Shown here: positions 17,343-26,200 of the stretch, piece after piece
Layout: each line of letters begins with the position of its first letter
How positions within the stretch are numbered: the first letter of the stretch is position 1
DNA from: Bordetella trematum
GTDB lineage: Bacteria; Pseudomonadota; Gammaproteobacteria; Burkholderiales; Burkholderiaceae_B
DNA length: 64,000 nt
Direction: 5' to 3'
Assembly (NCBI RefSeq): GCF_900078335.1
Contig: NZ_FKBR01000006.1
Coordinates: 291,490-355,489, forward strand
Position numbers and translations under genes: made by a program
The notes under the pieces: model-generated
Told to the model about the DNA's origin: nothing
Seen by the model: the letters and a program-made list of their open reading frames with translations, nothing else
Databases searched by the model: none

Positions 17343-18563
17343 TCACTCATACTGGAAGGTCACCGTGAAACCCACGGTCAGGCGACCGGGCCGCACGGTT
17401 GCGGCAGTCTGGTAGTAGCGTGCCCGCAGAGGAACGGCGAACGCCGTATTGCCGCTTTCACCCACATTGGCTTCGTTCAGGGTCATGGCGTTGTCGAAGT
17501 TCCAGGGCGTATCGCCCGAGGCGCCCGACAGCAACTGGATACCCATTCCGCCCGCGCCCGCCGTGGTCCCGCTGGTAGCAGCAGGCTGCCCGACGCCCAC
17601 GCCCGAGGTGAAGGGGTTGTTGGCATTGATCGACAGCTTCACCAGGGTGGTGCCCTGGCAGTTCACCTGCAGGTTGAAGGACTTCATGGCCTCAGAGGTC
17701 GAGCCAACCCCCGTGAAGGAAGACCGCGGCGTCTTGGGCAGGGTTTCGTGCAGCGACCCCAGCGAGCAGCCGGACACATTGATCTTCAAGGGCGCCGAGC
17801 CGATGCCCAGCATCATGCTGATGGGCGTGGTCAGGATCAGGCGCTTCTTGGCAGGATCGTAGTAATCCACATACCAGTCCACATTGAATATGTCGGTGTA
17901 GTTGCTCAGGTAGAAAACGCCCGACTCGGTCGAGGGCTTCACCTTGACGGCCTGATAGCTCAACATCGTATTGGCCGGGAAAACCGACACTTTGCTGCCG
18001 TCGAAGAAATAAAGCACCAGGCCGGCCTCCTTGGAAGCGTGGCCGATGACGATATCCTCTTCCGAACCGGTCAACGCCACGCCGTTGGCGCTCACCAGCT
18101 TGAGGCCCACCCCGATGCGGTCCGTGATATCGGGCAGCGACAGCACATAACCGACGCTAGACTCCACCTTGCTGAAGCGCGCGTTCGGGCGCAGCACCAT
18201 AGTGAGGCCCTTCTCGTCGTTCCACGCCGCCGCCTCTTCTTCATTGCCGACGTCATACTCGCAGCTGTTCCTGACAAACCCGCTGGTCGTGACCATCCGG
18301 CCCAGCAGGGTGCCTACGGGCGTGCTGGGCGTGACCCGCGCCTCGCCCCGGATATTGGGGATCTCTCCACTGGCGCAGACCGCGGTCGCCGCTGCCGCCG
18401 GGGCGACCGCCGCCAGGCTGGCCGCAAGCAGCCACAATGACCAGCTGGTGCGCCGCCTCACGCCAAGGGCCCGGGATGCCCAGATCGCGGGGAGAAAACC
18501 AGGGTTTGTCTGATTGCGGTCAGGCTTCGCATCGACGCGAAGCCTCGTTTGCCATTCACTCAT
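17343..18563 (-). CDS. fimD: second FimD-like fimbrial tip adhesin
   Basis: Paralogue of the gene immediately upstream. It shares GEARVTPSTPVG, SCEYDVGNEEEAAAW, MVLRPNAR, DRIGVGL, a VSGCSLGSL centre and the pilin-like C-terminus TVTFQYE with Tyr second from the end, which is the chaperone/usher recognition pattern. The N-terminal half corresponds to a receptor-binding domain and the C-terminal half to a pilin domain. The ATG at 18563 overlaps the previous stop by eight bases; a GTG at 18461 would give a more usual signal peptide (RRRTSWSLWLLAASLAAVAPAAAA). Export would use the FimB chaperone and FimC usher. Having two such genes in tandem is unusual. Confidence 0.82.
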   Translation of the reverse strand: MSEWQTRLRVDAKPDRNQTNPGFLPAIWASRALGVRRRTSWSLWLLAASLAAVAPAAAATAVCASGEIPNIRGEARVTPSTPVGTLLGRMVTTSGFVRNSCEYDVGNEEEAAAWNDEKGLTMVLRPNARFSKVESSVGYVLSLPDITDRIGVGLKLVSANGVALTGSEEDIVIGHASKEAGLVLYFFDGSKVSVFPANTMLSYQAVKVKPSTESGVFYLSNYTDIFNVDWYVDYYDPAKKRLILTTPISMMLGIGSAPLKINVSGCSLGSLHETLPKTPRSSFTGVGSTSEAMKSFNLQVNCQGTTLVKLSINANNPFTSGVGVGQPAATSGTTAGAGGMGIQLLSGASGDTPWNFDNAMTLNEANVGESGNTAFAVPLRARYYQTAATVRPGRLTVGFTVTFQYE

Positions 18564-19656
18564 ATTCGAGCGTCGCCGTGAAGCCGACGCTCAGCCCGCC
18601 TGGGCGAACCGTATCGTCGGTTTGGTAATAACGCGCCCACAGGGGCACGTTGAAAGTCCTGTTTACGCCCTCGCCGACATTGGCCTCGCCCAGCAGGATG
18701 CGACGGTCGAAATCCCAGGCGGTCTTGGTGGTGCCGTCCGACAACAGCTGAATGCCGACCCCCTGCGACAGCCCCTCGCCGCTGCCGGTGGGCAGACCCA
18801 CGCCCTGCGCGTCGCTATAGCGTTTGTTCGGGCTGATGGACAGATTGACCGTGCCGGTGCCGTAGCAGGTGACCGGCAGGCTCAGCGCCTTTTCATCCGA
18901 GACTGTGCCCCGCGCGCGAAAATCCGCGCGCGGCTTCTTGGGCAAGGTCTCCCGCAAGCTGCCCAATGAGCACCCGGAAACATTCAGCTTCAGCCCCCCG
19001 ATGCCCAGGATCATGCCGACCGGAGTGGTTGCCACCAGACGCCGGTCGGCGGTGTCGTAATCGACGTACCAGTCGACCTCGAACAGGTCCGGGTAGTTGC
19101 TGACATAGAAGACCCCGGACGTCTTGCCCTCCTTGACCTTGATGGCCTGGTACTGGATGTTGGTGTTGGCCGGAAACACCTGGACATTGCTGCCATTGAA
19201 AAAATACTGCACCACATCGTCTGTCTTCGGGCTATGGCCGATGACGATTTCCGTCGCATCGGCGCTGATCGGCTTGCCGTTGCTGCTGACCAGCCGCAAG
19301 CCCACCCCGATCCGATCCGTAAGGCCGGGCAAGGCCAGCACAAAACCATAGGGGTTCTCCACCTTCGGATGGCGCGCATTGGGGCGCAGCACCATCGTCA
19401 CGGATTTCTCGAAGCTCCAGGCGGCCGCCTCGGTCTCGTCACCCACGTCGTACTCGCAGGAACCCGTCACAAAGGAAGAGCTGGAGGTCAGATTGCCCAG
19501 CGGCGCGCCCAGCGGGGTGGCGGGAGTCACGCGCGCCTCGCCCTGGACATTGAGGATCCGTCCCGAACCGCAATTGGCAGTCTGGGCCATGACGGGTCCG
19601 CAACCCAGGGCCAGCCCCAGCCACAGGTAGAGGCCCCAGCCATGGAGACCGCTCAT
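18556..19656 (-). CDS. fimD: FimD-like fimbrial tip adhesin
   Basis: Likely minor tip subunit of a chaperone-usher fimbria, corresponding in position to B. pertussis fimD. The 366-residue precursor has a signal peptide (LYLWLGLALGCGPVMA), an adhesin-like N-terminal half, and a C-terminal pilin domain starting near VSGCSLGSLRETL and ending TATLEYE with the penultimate Tyr that chaperones recognise. The ATG overlaps the usher stop codon as ATGA, so translation is probably coupled. The receptor is unknown. It is clearly related along its length to the next gene. Confidence 0.85.
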   Translation of the reverse strand: MSGLHGWGLYLWLGLALGCGPVMAQTANCGSGRILNVQGEARVTPATPLGAPLGNLTSSSSFVTGSCEYDVGDETEAAAWSFEKSVTMVLRPNARHPKVENPYGFVLALPGLTDRIGVGLRLVSSNGKPISADATEIVIGHSPKTDDVVQYFFNGSNVQVFPANTNIQYQAIKVKEGKTSGVFYVSNYPDLFEVDWYVDYDTADRRLVATTPVGMILGIGGLKLNVSGCSLGSLRETLPKKPRADFRARGTVSDEKALSLPVTCYGTGTVNLSISPNKRYSDAQGVGLPTGSGEGLSQGVGIQLLSDGTTKTAWDFDRRILLGEANVGEGVNRTFNVPLWARYYQTDDTVRPGGLSVGFTATLEYE

Positions 19657-22256
19657 GACGGCCCCCCGCAGCGCAGCGGGATCAGCGGGACCCTGCCCTC
19701 GCCCCGGGCCCCATCGCCCTGCAGGCGATAAGGCACGCGGCATGATTCGCCATTCGTGAAGCGCAGGATCAGTACGCCCTGATCGGTGACGCCGCGCAGC
19801 AGGGCGCGCCCGCCCTGCCCGATGGTGCCGATGATGGTGCCGTCCTGGTCGTGAATGGGCGTGCCGAAAGGCAGACGCGCGCGATCCTCCGGCCCGATCA
19901 CCAGCAAGGCCGCCCGCTCGCGCTTCGTTTTGAAGACCAGCGGCACCACGGCGCCGGCGCGCGGGATCGCCTCCTCGGTGGTGGACTGCAACTCGACATC
20001 CAGAGAGAGGTTTTCGGGCGAGATCTGCACCTCGTTGACCGAGTATGGCGACAAGGAAACCAGGCCGTAGCCATTGCCATCCAGCTTGGCGTTGCCCATA
20101 TTGGCGATGGTGGCCCCGCCGGCGTCGCGTGCCTCGATCAGCCCGATGCTGTCAGGCAGCGTCTGGCCCAGGGTGACCCCACCGCCGTGGATCACCAATC
20201 CGCCATTGCCGTTGACCGACCATTGGGTCGTCTCGCCCTGGCGGCTGGCGGCGGCCGACACGTAGCCGTAGCGCCCCACGTAGGAGGCGTTCAGCCCGTA
20301 GCCTTGCTGGCGCTGCGCATCGCGCGTGATGTCCAGCCCATAAGAGAGCGCGCGATTGCGTCCCACGGTGTTGTCATAGGAAATCCGCTCGGTGCGGCCC
20401 CGACCGGAGTCCTGCAGCACGGTACTGCGCAATACGCCGCCCGTTTTCCAGCCGGACAGGGGAATGGACAGGTTCAACATCACCTGACGCCCGGACCCGA
20501 AACCGCCCTGGCTGGCCGAGGCCGTCACGGACACCGTCACGCCCTGCACCCGGGTCGAATAACCTACCTGCCATTGGGTCTGGCGCGGCGCGGCATGCCA
20601 GTAATTGCGCAGGGACCCCGAGAGGTACACACTGCCCCAGCGCCCCAGGGGCTGGGACATCGACAGATTGAACTCCCCGCGCGGGCGTCCCGGCCGTACA
20701 TCGGAGAAGCGCCCCGACAGCGCATCGTTCAGGGTCCAGAACCCCTCGGACGAATAACGCACCGTCGCAAGCCGAACCACGGTGCGGGTGGCGCTGACGG
20801 TCTTGGTGTACGACAGGCGGTAACTCACGCCCCAGGAAGCCGGCTCGCCCCGCCGCCGCGCCCGGGCCCAGCTGCTGTCCAGGCTGACCGCCCCCACTGG
20901 CGTGTTGAAGCCGGCCCCGATGGACACGGCGCCGTATTGGCTGCCCGCGGCCAGCACCCCGCCGTACAGATTGGCATACTCCTGCACGCCCCAGCGCGCC
21001 GTCGCCTGGCCCATCCAGGGTTTCAGGCCGCCGCGCGGGCCGGGATCGTAGCGCCCGGCACTGAGGGAGTACTGCAACTGCCCCTTTCGTATCAGCCGCA
21101 CGGCATTACCGAACGGCACCGTATAGCGTTGCTCGGAACCATCGGCCTCGGTGATCACCAGGGTCAGGTCGCCGCCATAGCCTATCGGTGAATAGTCGTC
21201 GATGGCGAAAGGCCCAGGCGCCACGCGGCCCTGGTAGATGACGGTCTGGCCCTGCAGGATCTGTACCGTCGCCTGAGAGTTCGCCACCCCACGCACGGTG
21301 GGACGATACAGCCGCTCGGAATAAGGCAGCATGGCCGGATCGGTCGACAGCATGACGCCCTGCAGACGGTAGGCGCTGAAGTACTCGGCCCCCGTATACA
21401 GCTGGCCCATGACCAGCCGCGCGCGCCAGGACGGGATATCGGTCTGCAGCGTCGTGCGCTGGGAGCGGAACTGGCGTCGCCCCTGGCTCTGGCTGAAGTA
21501 GGCGCTGTTGCGCAAGAACCAGCCACCGACATTCAGGCCGCTGTCCAGCAAGGCGTTGAATGAGGAAAACTGCACCCCGCGCGAGGCAAAACGTTGATAG
21601 CTGTAGCTGTAGTTGTTGCGAAACGCGGTGATGCCGCTTTGCCACTGGTCAGGCGAGACATCCTGATAGGCGCTGTACTGGATGAAGGCCTGCGGCACGC
21701 TGATCAGCAGTTGGCTGGCCGAGAAGTCGTATTGCTCCAGGCTGCCGGGATAGAGCGCCTTGACGCCCAGGCACTGCCCGGCCGCCATGCGTTCGCGCAA
21801 GGCCGGGGCCAGCACGGCGAGCTTAACGCCCAGCCTTTGCCATTGCTCCTGGGTGAAGCAGGCGTGGGCATCGGTGAGCGGCGCGTCATCCGCAGCGGAA
21901 ACAAACTGCACCGGCATGGAGATGCCGCGGCGTTCATTGACGACCACTTCGACATAGTGGCGGCCCGCCTCCAGGACGTTGCGACGGGTAAACCGCTCCA
22001 CGTCGGCGCGACTGGCCGCCCCCCACAGCATCATGGGATCGAATTGGGCCTCGGCGTAGGCGGGAGCCTGAGCCGCAGAGGCCTCGCATGCCAGCACGCT
22101 GGCCAGGGCTGCCACCAGGGGAGACAGTCGCCACCACCTGCGACGAGACAGGGAACTGCCCTGGGTAAACACGGCAGGCGCGGGGCGGTGCAGGTCAGCG
22201 GGCCGCGATGGTTTTTTCGAAGAAATAGATCGCACCCAGATCACTGATGGCCGCAT
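19653..22256 (-). CDS. fimC: outer-membrane fimbrial usher
   Basis: Assembles and exports pilus subunits. The 867-residue product has the usher order: N-terminal chaperone-binding domain (QFDPMMLWG..., about residues 65-190), a 24-strand barrel interrupted by the plug domain (VRGVANSQATVQILQGQTVIYQGRVAPGPF), and C-terminal domains with IPRAGAVVPLVFKTKRERAALL and GQGGRALLRG. Two cysteines near the C-terminus (SCRVPY and RCGGP) match the usual pair. The ATG at 22256 lies inside the chaperone gene and has AGGTG ahead of it; a downstream GTG at 22172 would give a shorter signal peptide. Confidence 0.93.
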   Translation of the reverse strand: MRPSVIWVRSISSKKPSRPADLHRPAPAVFTQGSSLSRRRWWRLSPLVAALASVLACEASAAQAPAYAEAQFDPMMLWGAASRADVERFTRRNVLEAGRHYVEVVVNERRGISMPVQFVSAADDAPLTDAHACFTQEQWQRLGVKLAVLAPALRERMAAGQCLGVKALYPGSLEQYDFSASQLLISVPQAFIQYSAYQDVSPDQWQSGITAFRNNYSYSYQRFASRGVQFSSFNALLDSGLNVGGWFLRNSAYFSQSQGRRQFRSQRTTLQTDIPSWRARLVMGQLYTGAEYFSAYRLQGVMLSTDPAMLPYSERLYRPTVRGVANSQATVQILQGQTVIYQGRVAPGPFAIDDYSPIGYGGDLTLVITEADGSEQRYTVPFGNAVRLIRKGQLQYSLSAGRYDPGPRGGLKPWMGQATARWGVQEYANLYGGVLAAGSQYGAVSIGAGFNTPVGAVSLDSSWARARRRGEPASWGVSYRLSYTKTVSATRTVVRLATVRYSSEGFWTLNDALSGRFSDVRPGRPRGEFNLSMSQPLGRWGSVYLSGSLRNYWHAAPRQTQWQVGYSTRVQGVTVSVTASASQGGFGSGRQVMLNLSIPLSGWKTGGVLRSTVLQDSGRGRTERISYDNTVGRNRALSYGLDITRDAQRQQGYGLNASYVGRYGYVSAAASRQGETTQWSVNGNGGLVIHGGGVTLGQTLPDSIGLIEARDAGGATIANMGNAKLDGNGYGLVSLSPYSVNEVQISPENLSLDVELQSTTEEAIPRAGAVVPLVFKTKRERAALLVIGPEDRARLPFGTPIHDQDGTIIGTIGQGGRALLRGVTDQGVLILRFTNGESCRVPYRLQGDGARGEGRVPLIPLRCGGPS

Positions 22257-23034
22257 AGCGCACCTGTTTCGGCGCCCCCGGACCCGCCTCCAGCACCTGG
22301 CTGGAGAACGGCGCCAGCATGGTCGCAGGCAGTTTGTGCGTTGGAGCGTTGTCCGGCCCGAAACTCAGGTCGCGCACGTTGATGTAATACGGCGTGGGAT
22401 TGCGCACCGTGACCTTGCCCCCTGGCGCCGCCTCGAACACCAGTTGCGACAACGAGCCCTCGGCCGTGCCGGGAAGGCTGGCCGGCCGGTAGAACATCTT
22501 CAGGCGCGAGCGCACGCTGATCTGCATAACGGCCCCGACATCCTCGCCTGCCTCCTGCTTGGGCGGAACGTCCAGCACATTCAGCCAGAACAGGGTTTCG
22601 CGATCGGTGGGCAGGGTCTTCTTGGGATCGCCATAGCCGGTGAAGAAAATCCGCAGGGCCTGCCCCTTGCCGGGCTCCACCCGCGCCAGGGGTGGCGTGA
22701 TGAAAAAAGGCACATCCAGCTGATCCGGCGTGGCACGCGGCTGGCCGTCATCGATCCAGGCCTGCATGAGCGAAGGGGAAGCCCCCTCGTTGGTCATTTT
22801 GACGACCACTTCGGGCACGTTGGAGGGATAGATCACCCGCGTGCCTTCGATGACCAGGCTGGCCTGTGCCGCCGGGACACTCAGACAGGCCAACAGCATG
22901 GCCAGCCCGCCACGCCAGGAGCTGAAACGGAAAAAAAACCGGCGCCATGCTGACGCCCCGATCGGCAAAGAGGAAATGACCAGCCAGGCACGCCCGTAGG
23001 AGAAGCAAGGCTTACAGAGAAGAAGACGTGACAT
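22195..23034 (-). CDS. fimB: periplasmic pilus-assembly chaperone, start uncertain
   Basis: PapD-like chaperone of about 221 mature residues. It has the G1-strand and cleft features of the family: ASLVIEGTRVIYPSN at the N-terminus, LFWLNVLDVPP, the MQISVRSRLKMFYRP strand with the cleft Arg/Lys pair, and NPTPYYINV. The reading frame extends far upstream. The ATG at 23034 would give a 66-residue leader and has no ribosome site. An internal TTG at 22968 or ATG at 22899 is possible. The most natural start, the ATG at 22948, is one base out of frame because of a run of eight T (22931-22938). With seven T it would encode a normal 29-residue signal peptide. Confidence 0.85.
   Translation of the reverse strand: MSRLLLCKPCFSYGRAWLVISSLPIGASAWRRFFFRFSSWRGGLAMLLACLSVPAAQASLVIEGTRVIYPSNVPEVVVKMTNEGASPSLMQAWIDDGQPRATPDQLDVPFFITPPLARVEPGKGQALRIFFTGYGDPKKTLPTDRETLFWLNVLDVPPKQEAGEDVGAVMQISVRSRLKMFYRPASLPGTAEGSLSQLVFEAAPGGKVTVRNPTPYYINVRDLSFGPDNAPTHKLPATMLAPFSSQVLEAGPGAPKQVRYAAISDLGAIYFFEKTIAAR
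22931..22938 (-). repeat. homopolymer T8 tract at fimB start
   Basis: Eight consecutive T on the coding strand, 9 to 16 bases after a candidate ATG at 22948. Loss of one T joins that ATG to the chaperone frame. Such tracts can vary by slipped-strand mispairing; a sequencing error is the other explanation. Confidence 0.6.
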
Positions 23035-23181
23035 GCGGGATGACAAACATGAGGGGACGGAGCTCTTGCGGCGGGGGGCAATGGCCGATGCCTTTATGAC
23101 AAACGTAATAAAAACTACTTTAGGCACCCGGCACCAAAATCGCTGCCGGCCAAAGCCCACGAGCTTGCAGGAAACCTCTCT

Positions 23182-23218
23182 ACCGCCAGCCCCGCACAGT
23201 TTGAACGGGGCCGGCGGT
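23182..23218 (-). terminator. hairpin just downstream of fhaB
   Basis: A 13-bp stem with one mismatch (arms 23182-23194 and 23206-23218, 11-nt loop) begins eight bases after the fhaB stop codon. The following sequence on the minus strand is AGAGAGGTTTCC, without a T-run. It may partially terminate, or stabilise the fhaB message, so that less RNA reaches the fim genes. Confidence 0.45.
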
Positions 23219-23225
23219 CGTCGGC

Positions 23226-26200
23226 TTACTCCGTGCGATAGGTCAGGCGGTAGTTCTTGCCACCGACGTCCTCGACATGGATCTTGAAGCGCTGCAGGGG
23301 CCCTTGAGGCGGCTTGCTCTTGACCACCAGGTTGTTCAGGTTCATCACCTGATCGCGCTTGGTGATCGTGAAGGTCTTGGGACCGTCCGGCGTCTCGAAC
23401 GTCAGCGTCACAGGCTCTTTCAGCTTGCCCCGCACGTCCTGCATCTGATTGATCTTCGCCACCTGGCTCTGCGCCACCTTCACCTGCTTCTGCACCTCAT
23501 AGCGACCACCCAGCGCTTTGGGCTTGGGTTTAGGCGTGGGCTTTGGCTTGGGCTTGGGCTCGGGCTTTGGCTCGGGCTTTGGCTTGGGCTTCGGCTTTGG
23601 CTCGGGCTTGGGCTTGGGCTTGGGCTTGGGCTTGGGCCGGACATCGTGCTTGACCTCTTCCTTGATGGGGGGGTAAATGACCTCATCGACGTCGACGAAT
23701 ACTGGCGGATCCGGCCGCTTGTAGTCGTCCCACTTCGGGCGTGGGGGGTCATCCACGGTACGACTTCCCGGAGGAGGCGGCGGCGGAGGCGGCTGATCAT
23801 CATCAACACTGTCTCGACGCGAAGGCGGCGGGCCATCGACGCTGTCCCGTCGCGAGACCGGCGGTTCAACGTCCTCCACGACCTTTTTCTTGCGCTTGAA
23901 GGACCCGACCGCAAGCGAGACTTCCGACTCGCCCCCGGCATAGAGGCTTTCCACCGTTTTCTTGGTCAACTGCTTGCCGTCCGTGTTCAGCGGACCGCTG
24001 ATGCCCTGGCCGGCTTTGACACGGGCGGGGTCGCCCACGTCGATGGTGGCCTTGTTGATGACTTCGCGATGATCGCGTTTGTCACGCGCATACTGACCAT
24101 TCAGCATGATCATGCCGGTGGTGGTGTTCAGGCCGATCGACAGCCCGCCCTTGCCGCCATCGATGTCGGTGACATCCTTGACTTCTTCGGCGCGGATCTT
24201 GCCACCCGCCTTGATGCTGCTCTGCCCACCCTGGGCCAGCAGGTGGGCGCCCTTCAGGTTGATGTCGTCCTTGGCCTTGACGTCCAGCGCGCCGCCGCTG
24301 GTGATGCCGGACTGCTGCTTCACCGCTTTCTCGCGCTGATGGTGATGCTCGACCGTGAACCCGGCCGTGGGCGCCACGGCGACCTTGGTCTTGGTATTGA
24401 AGCTGAGCGAGGCGCCCGCCGACCAGGACCCGCCATTCTTCTCCACGTTGGTCTCGTCCTGCAGGCTCTCGACGTTCAGGCTGCCGCCGCTGGCGATCTT
24501 GGTGGCACCCGTGGTGTTGATGGTGGCGCCACGCAAGGTGGTGTCGCCACCGGATTTGATGTTGACCCGACCGGCATCGATGCTGGCGTTCTGATACGTG
24601 GTGCTGTTTTCGTTGGTGACGCTGTGATTGCCCGACAGCGTTGCCGAGAACCCCACCCCGGCGGTGGCCATGACGGCATTGGCGCCGGCATTCGCGTTGG
24701 CCGCCACCGTAACGGTATGGTCTTGCGCAAAGCTCTTGGTGGTGCTCTTGGCGGCTTCGAGCGTCACCGCGCCCTTGGCAGTCAGACCGACCTCCTGGCC
24801 GCCCGCGAACTGGGCGCCCTTGAGATTGATGTCGCCCTTGGTGGCAACGAGATCGATGTTGCCGCCGAATTTCTGGGTATTCTCGCGGGTCGAAGTGCTG
24901 CTCTTATTGCCCCACGAGCCGGACAGCGAATTGGTCACCCCGGCCGCGATCGTGTCGCCGAAGATCAGCTGTGTGGCTTCGGTCGCCGCCATGCCGATGG
25001 CCAGCAATGGATCCACCTGCCGGCCGGGCTCGTCCACGGCCTGTCCGATCATGTCGCCAAAGCGCGAGATCGTCGTCAGCAGGGACGAATTGACATAGGC
25101 CTCGGGCGAGCTCGTGAAACTGCTGTAGCTCGTCTCGTTGTTGATGACATCCACGGCCTTGGTCGTCTTGATGTCGCTGGCCGAGATGCTCAGCTTGTCG
25201 GCGTTGCCCTTGGCCTCGAAACGATCGCTGTTGATGTCGGCGCCGCCCAGATCGGCGGTACCGGCCACCTTGATGCTGCCCGACCCCACATTGAGCTGCC
25301 CGTTGCTGTGAACCTTGCCGCTGAGCGTCGCTTCCTCCGAGCGGACGTTGATACCATAGCCGGCAAACGCGCCCGCCTTGGTGCCACGACTGGTGCTGGC
25401 GGTAATGCCCTGCTCGGTGCCGGCCTTGGCCTCGGCCTGGAAACCGGCAGCGCCGGCGCTGGCTGACGCGAAGAGTTCGCGCGTGTCGTTCTTAGTCTGC
25501 GCCCAGAGGTCGGCAGAAGCCGCTTTCAGCGTCAGGTCGCCACCGACCTGAATATCGCTCTGGTCGGCCTGGATGGCGCCGCCCGTGATGCTGAGATCGC
25601 CGCTGGTCTTAAGTTTCAGCTTACCCGCCGCCAGCGAGCTGCCACGCTCGCTGGCGCTGGCGCTCTGTTCGGTGGTAATGCTTTGCGACAATGCAGCGAA
25701 GGCTTCGCCCAGGCCGTGACGGACATTGAAAGAGTAGGTCGACTCGACCTCCCTTGCCGTGCCCAGATTGACGTTGGTCGCGGCGATATCGAGAGTCTTG
25801 CCCGCTGACAGGCTGGCTCCCTGGGTGGCCAGGCGCTCGGCCTTGACGATCGCCTGATCGGCGGCCACCACCTGCGGGGAATCCTCCCGCAAGGTAAGCG
25901 CGCCCTTGTCGTCATAGCCCAGGCTGCCCAGCACCTCAAGGTTGCGCTCGGCGGTCAGATTGACGTCCTTGCCTTTCACGCGGCCGCCGGCCAGGAAGAT
26001 ATCCTTGCCCTTCAGGACGGCTTCGTCCTCGGCCATGACCCCGCCGCGCACCCCGCCGGTACTGGCGAAGGTTAGGTTGCCCTTGCCCGCGTCCACCGTG
26101 ACGGTCTTGCCCTGCACACCGGCATTGACCAGGTTGACATCCGCGCCGCCGGTCTTGATCGTGACCGCGCCGCCCGAGGCCACTACCGCCCCGCCCTGCT

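Noticed and set aside
17173..17346. 58-codon N-terminal extension of fhaC from the GTG that overlaps the fimD stop
   Set aside because: Overlap suits translational coupling, but the extension is Pro/Gly/Arg-rich and would place the signal peptide far inside the protein.
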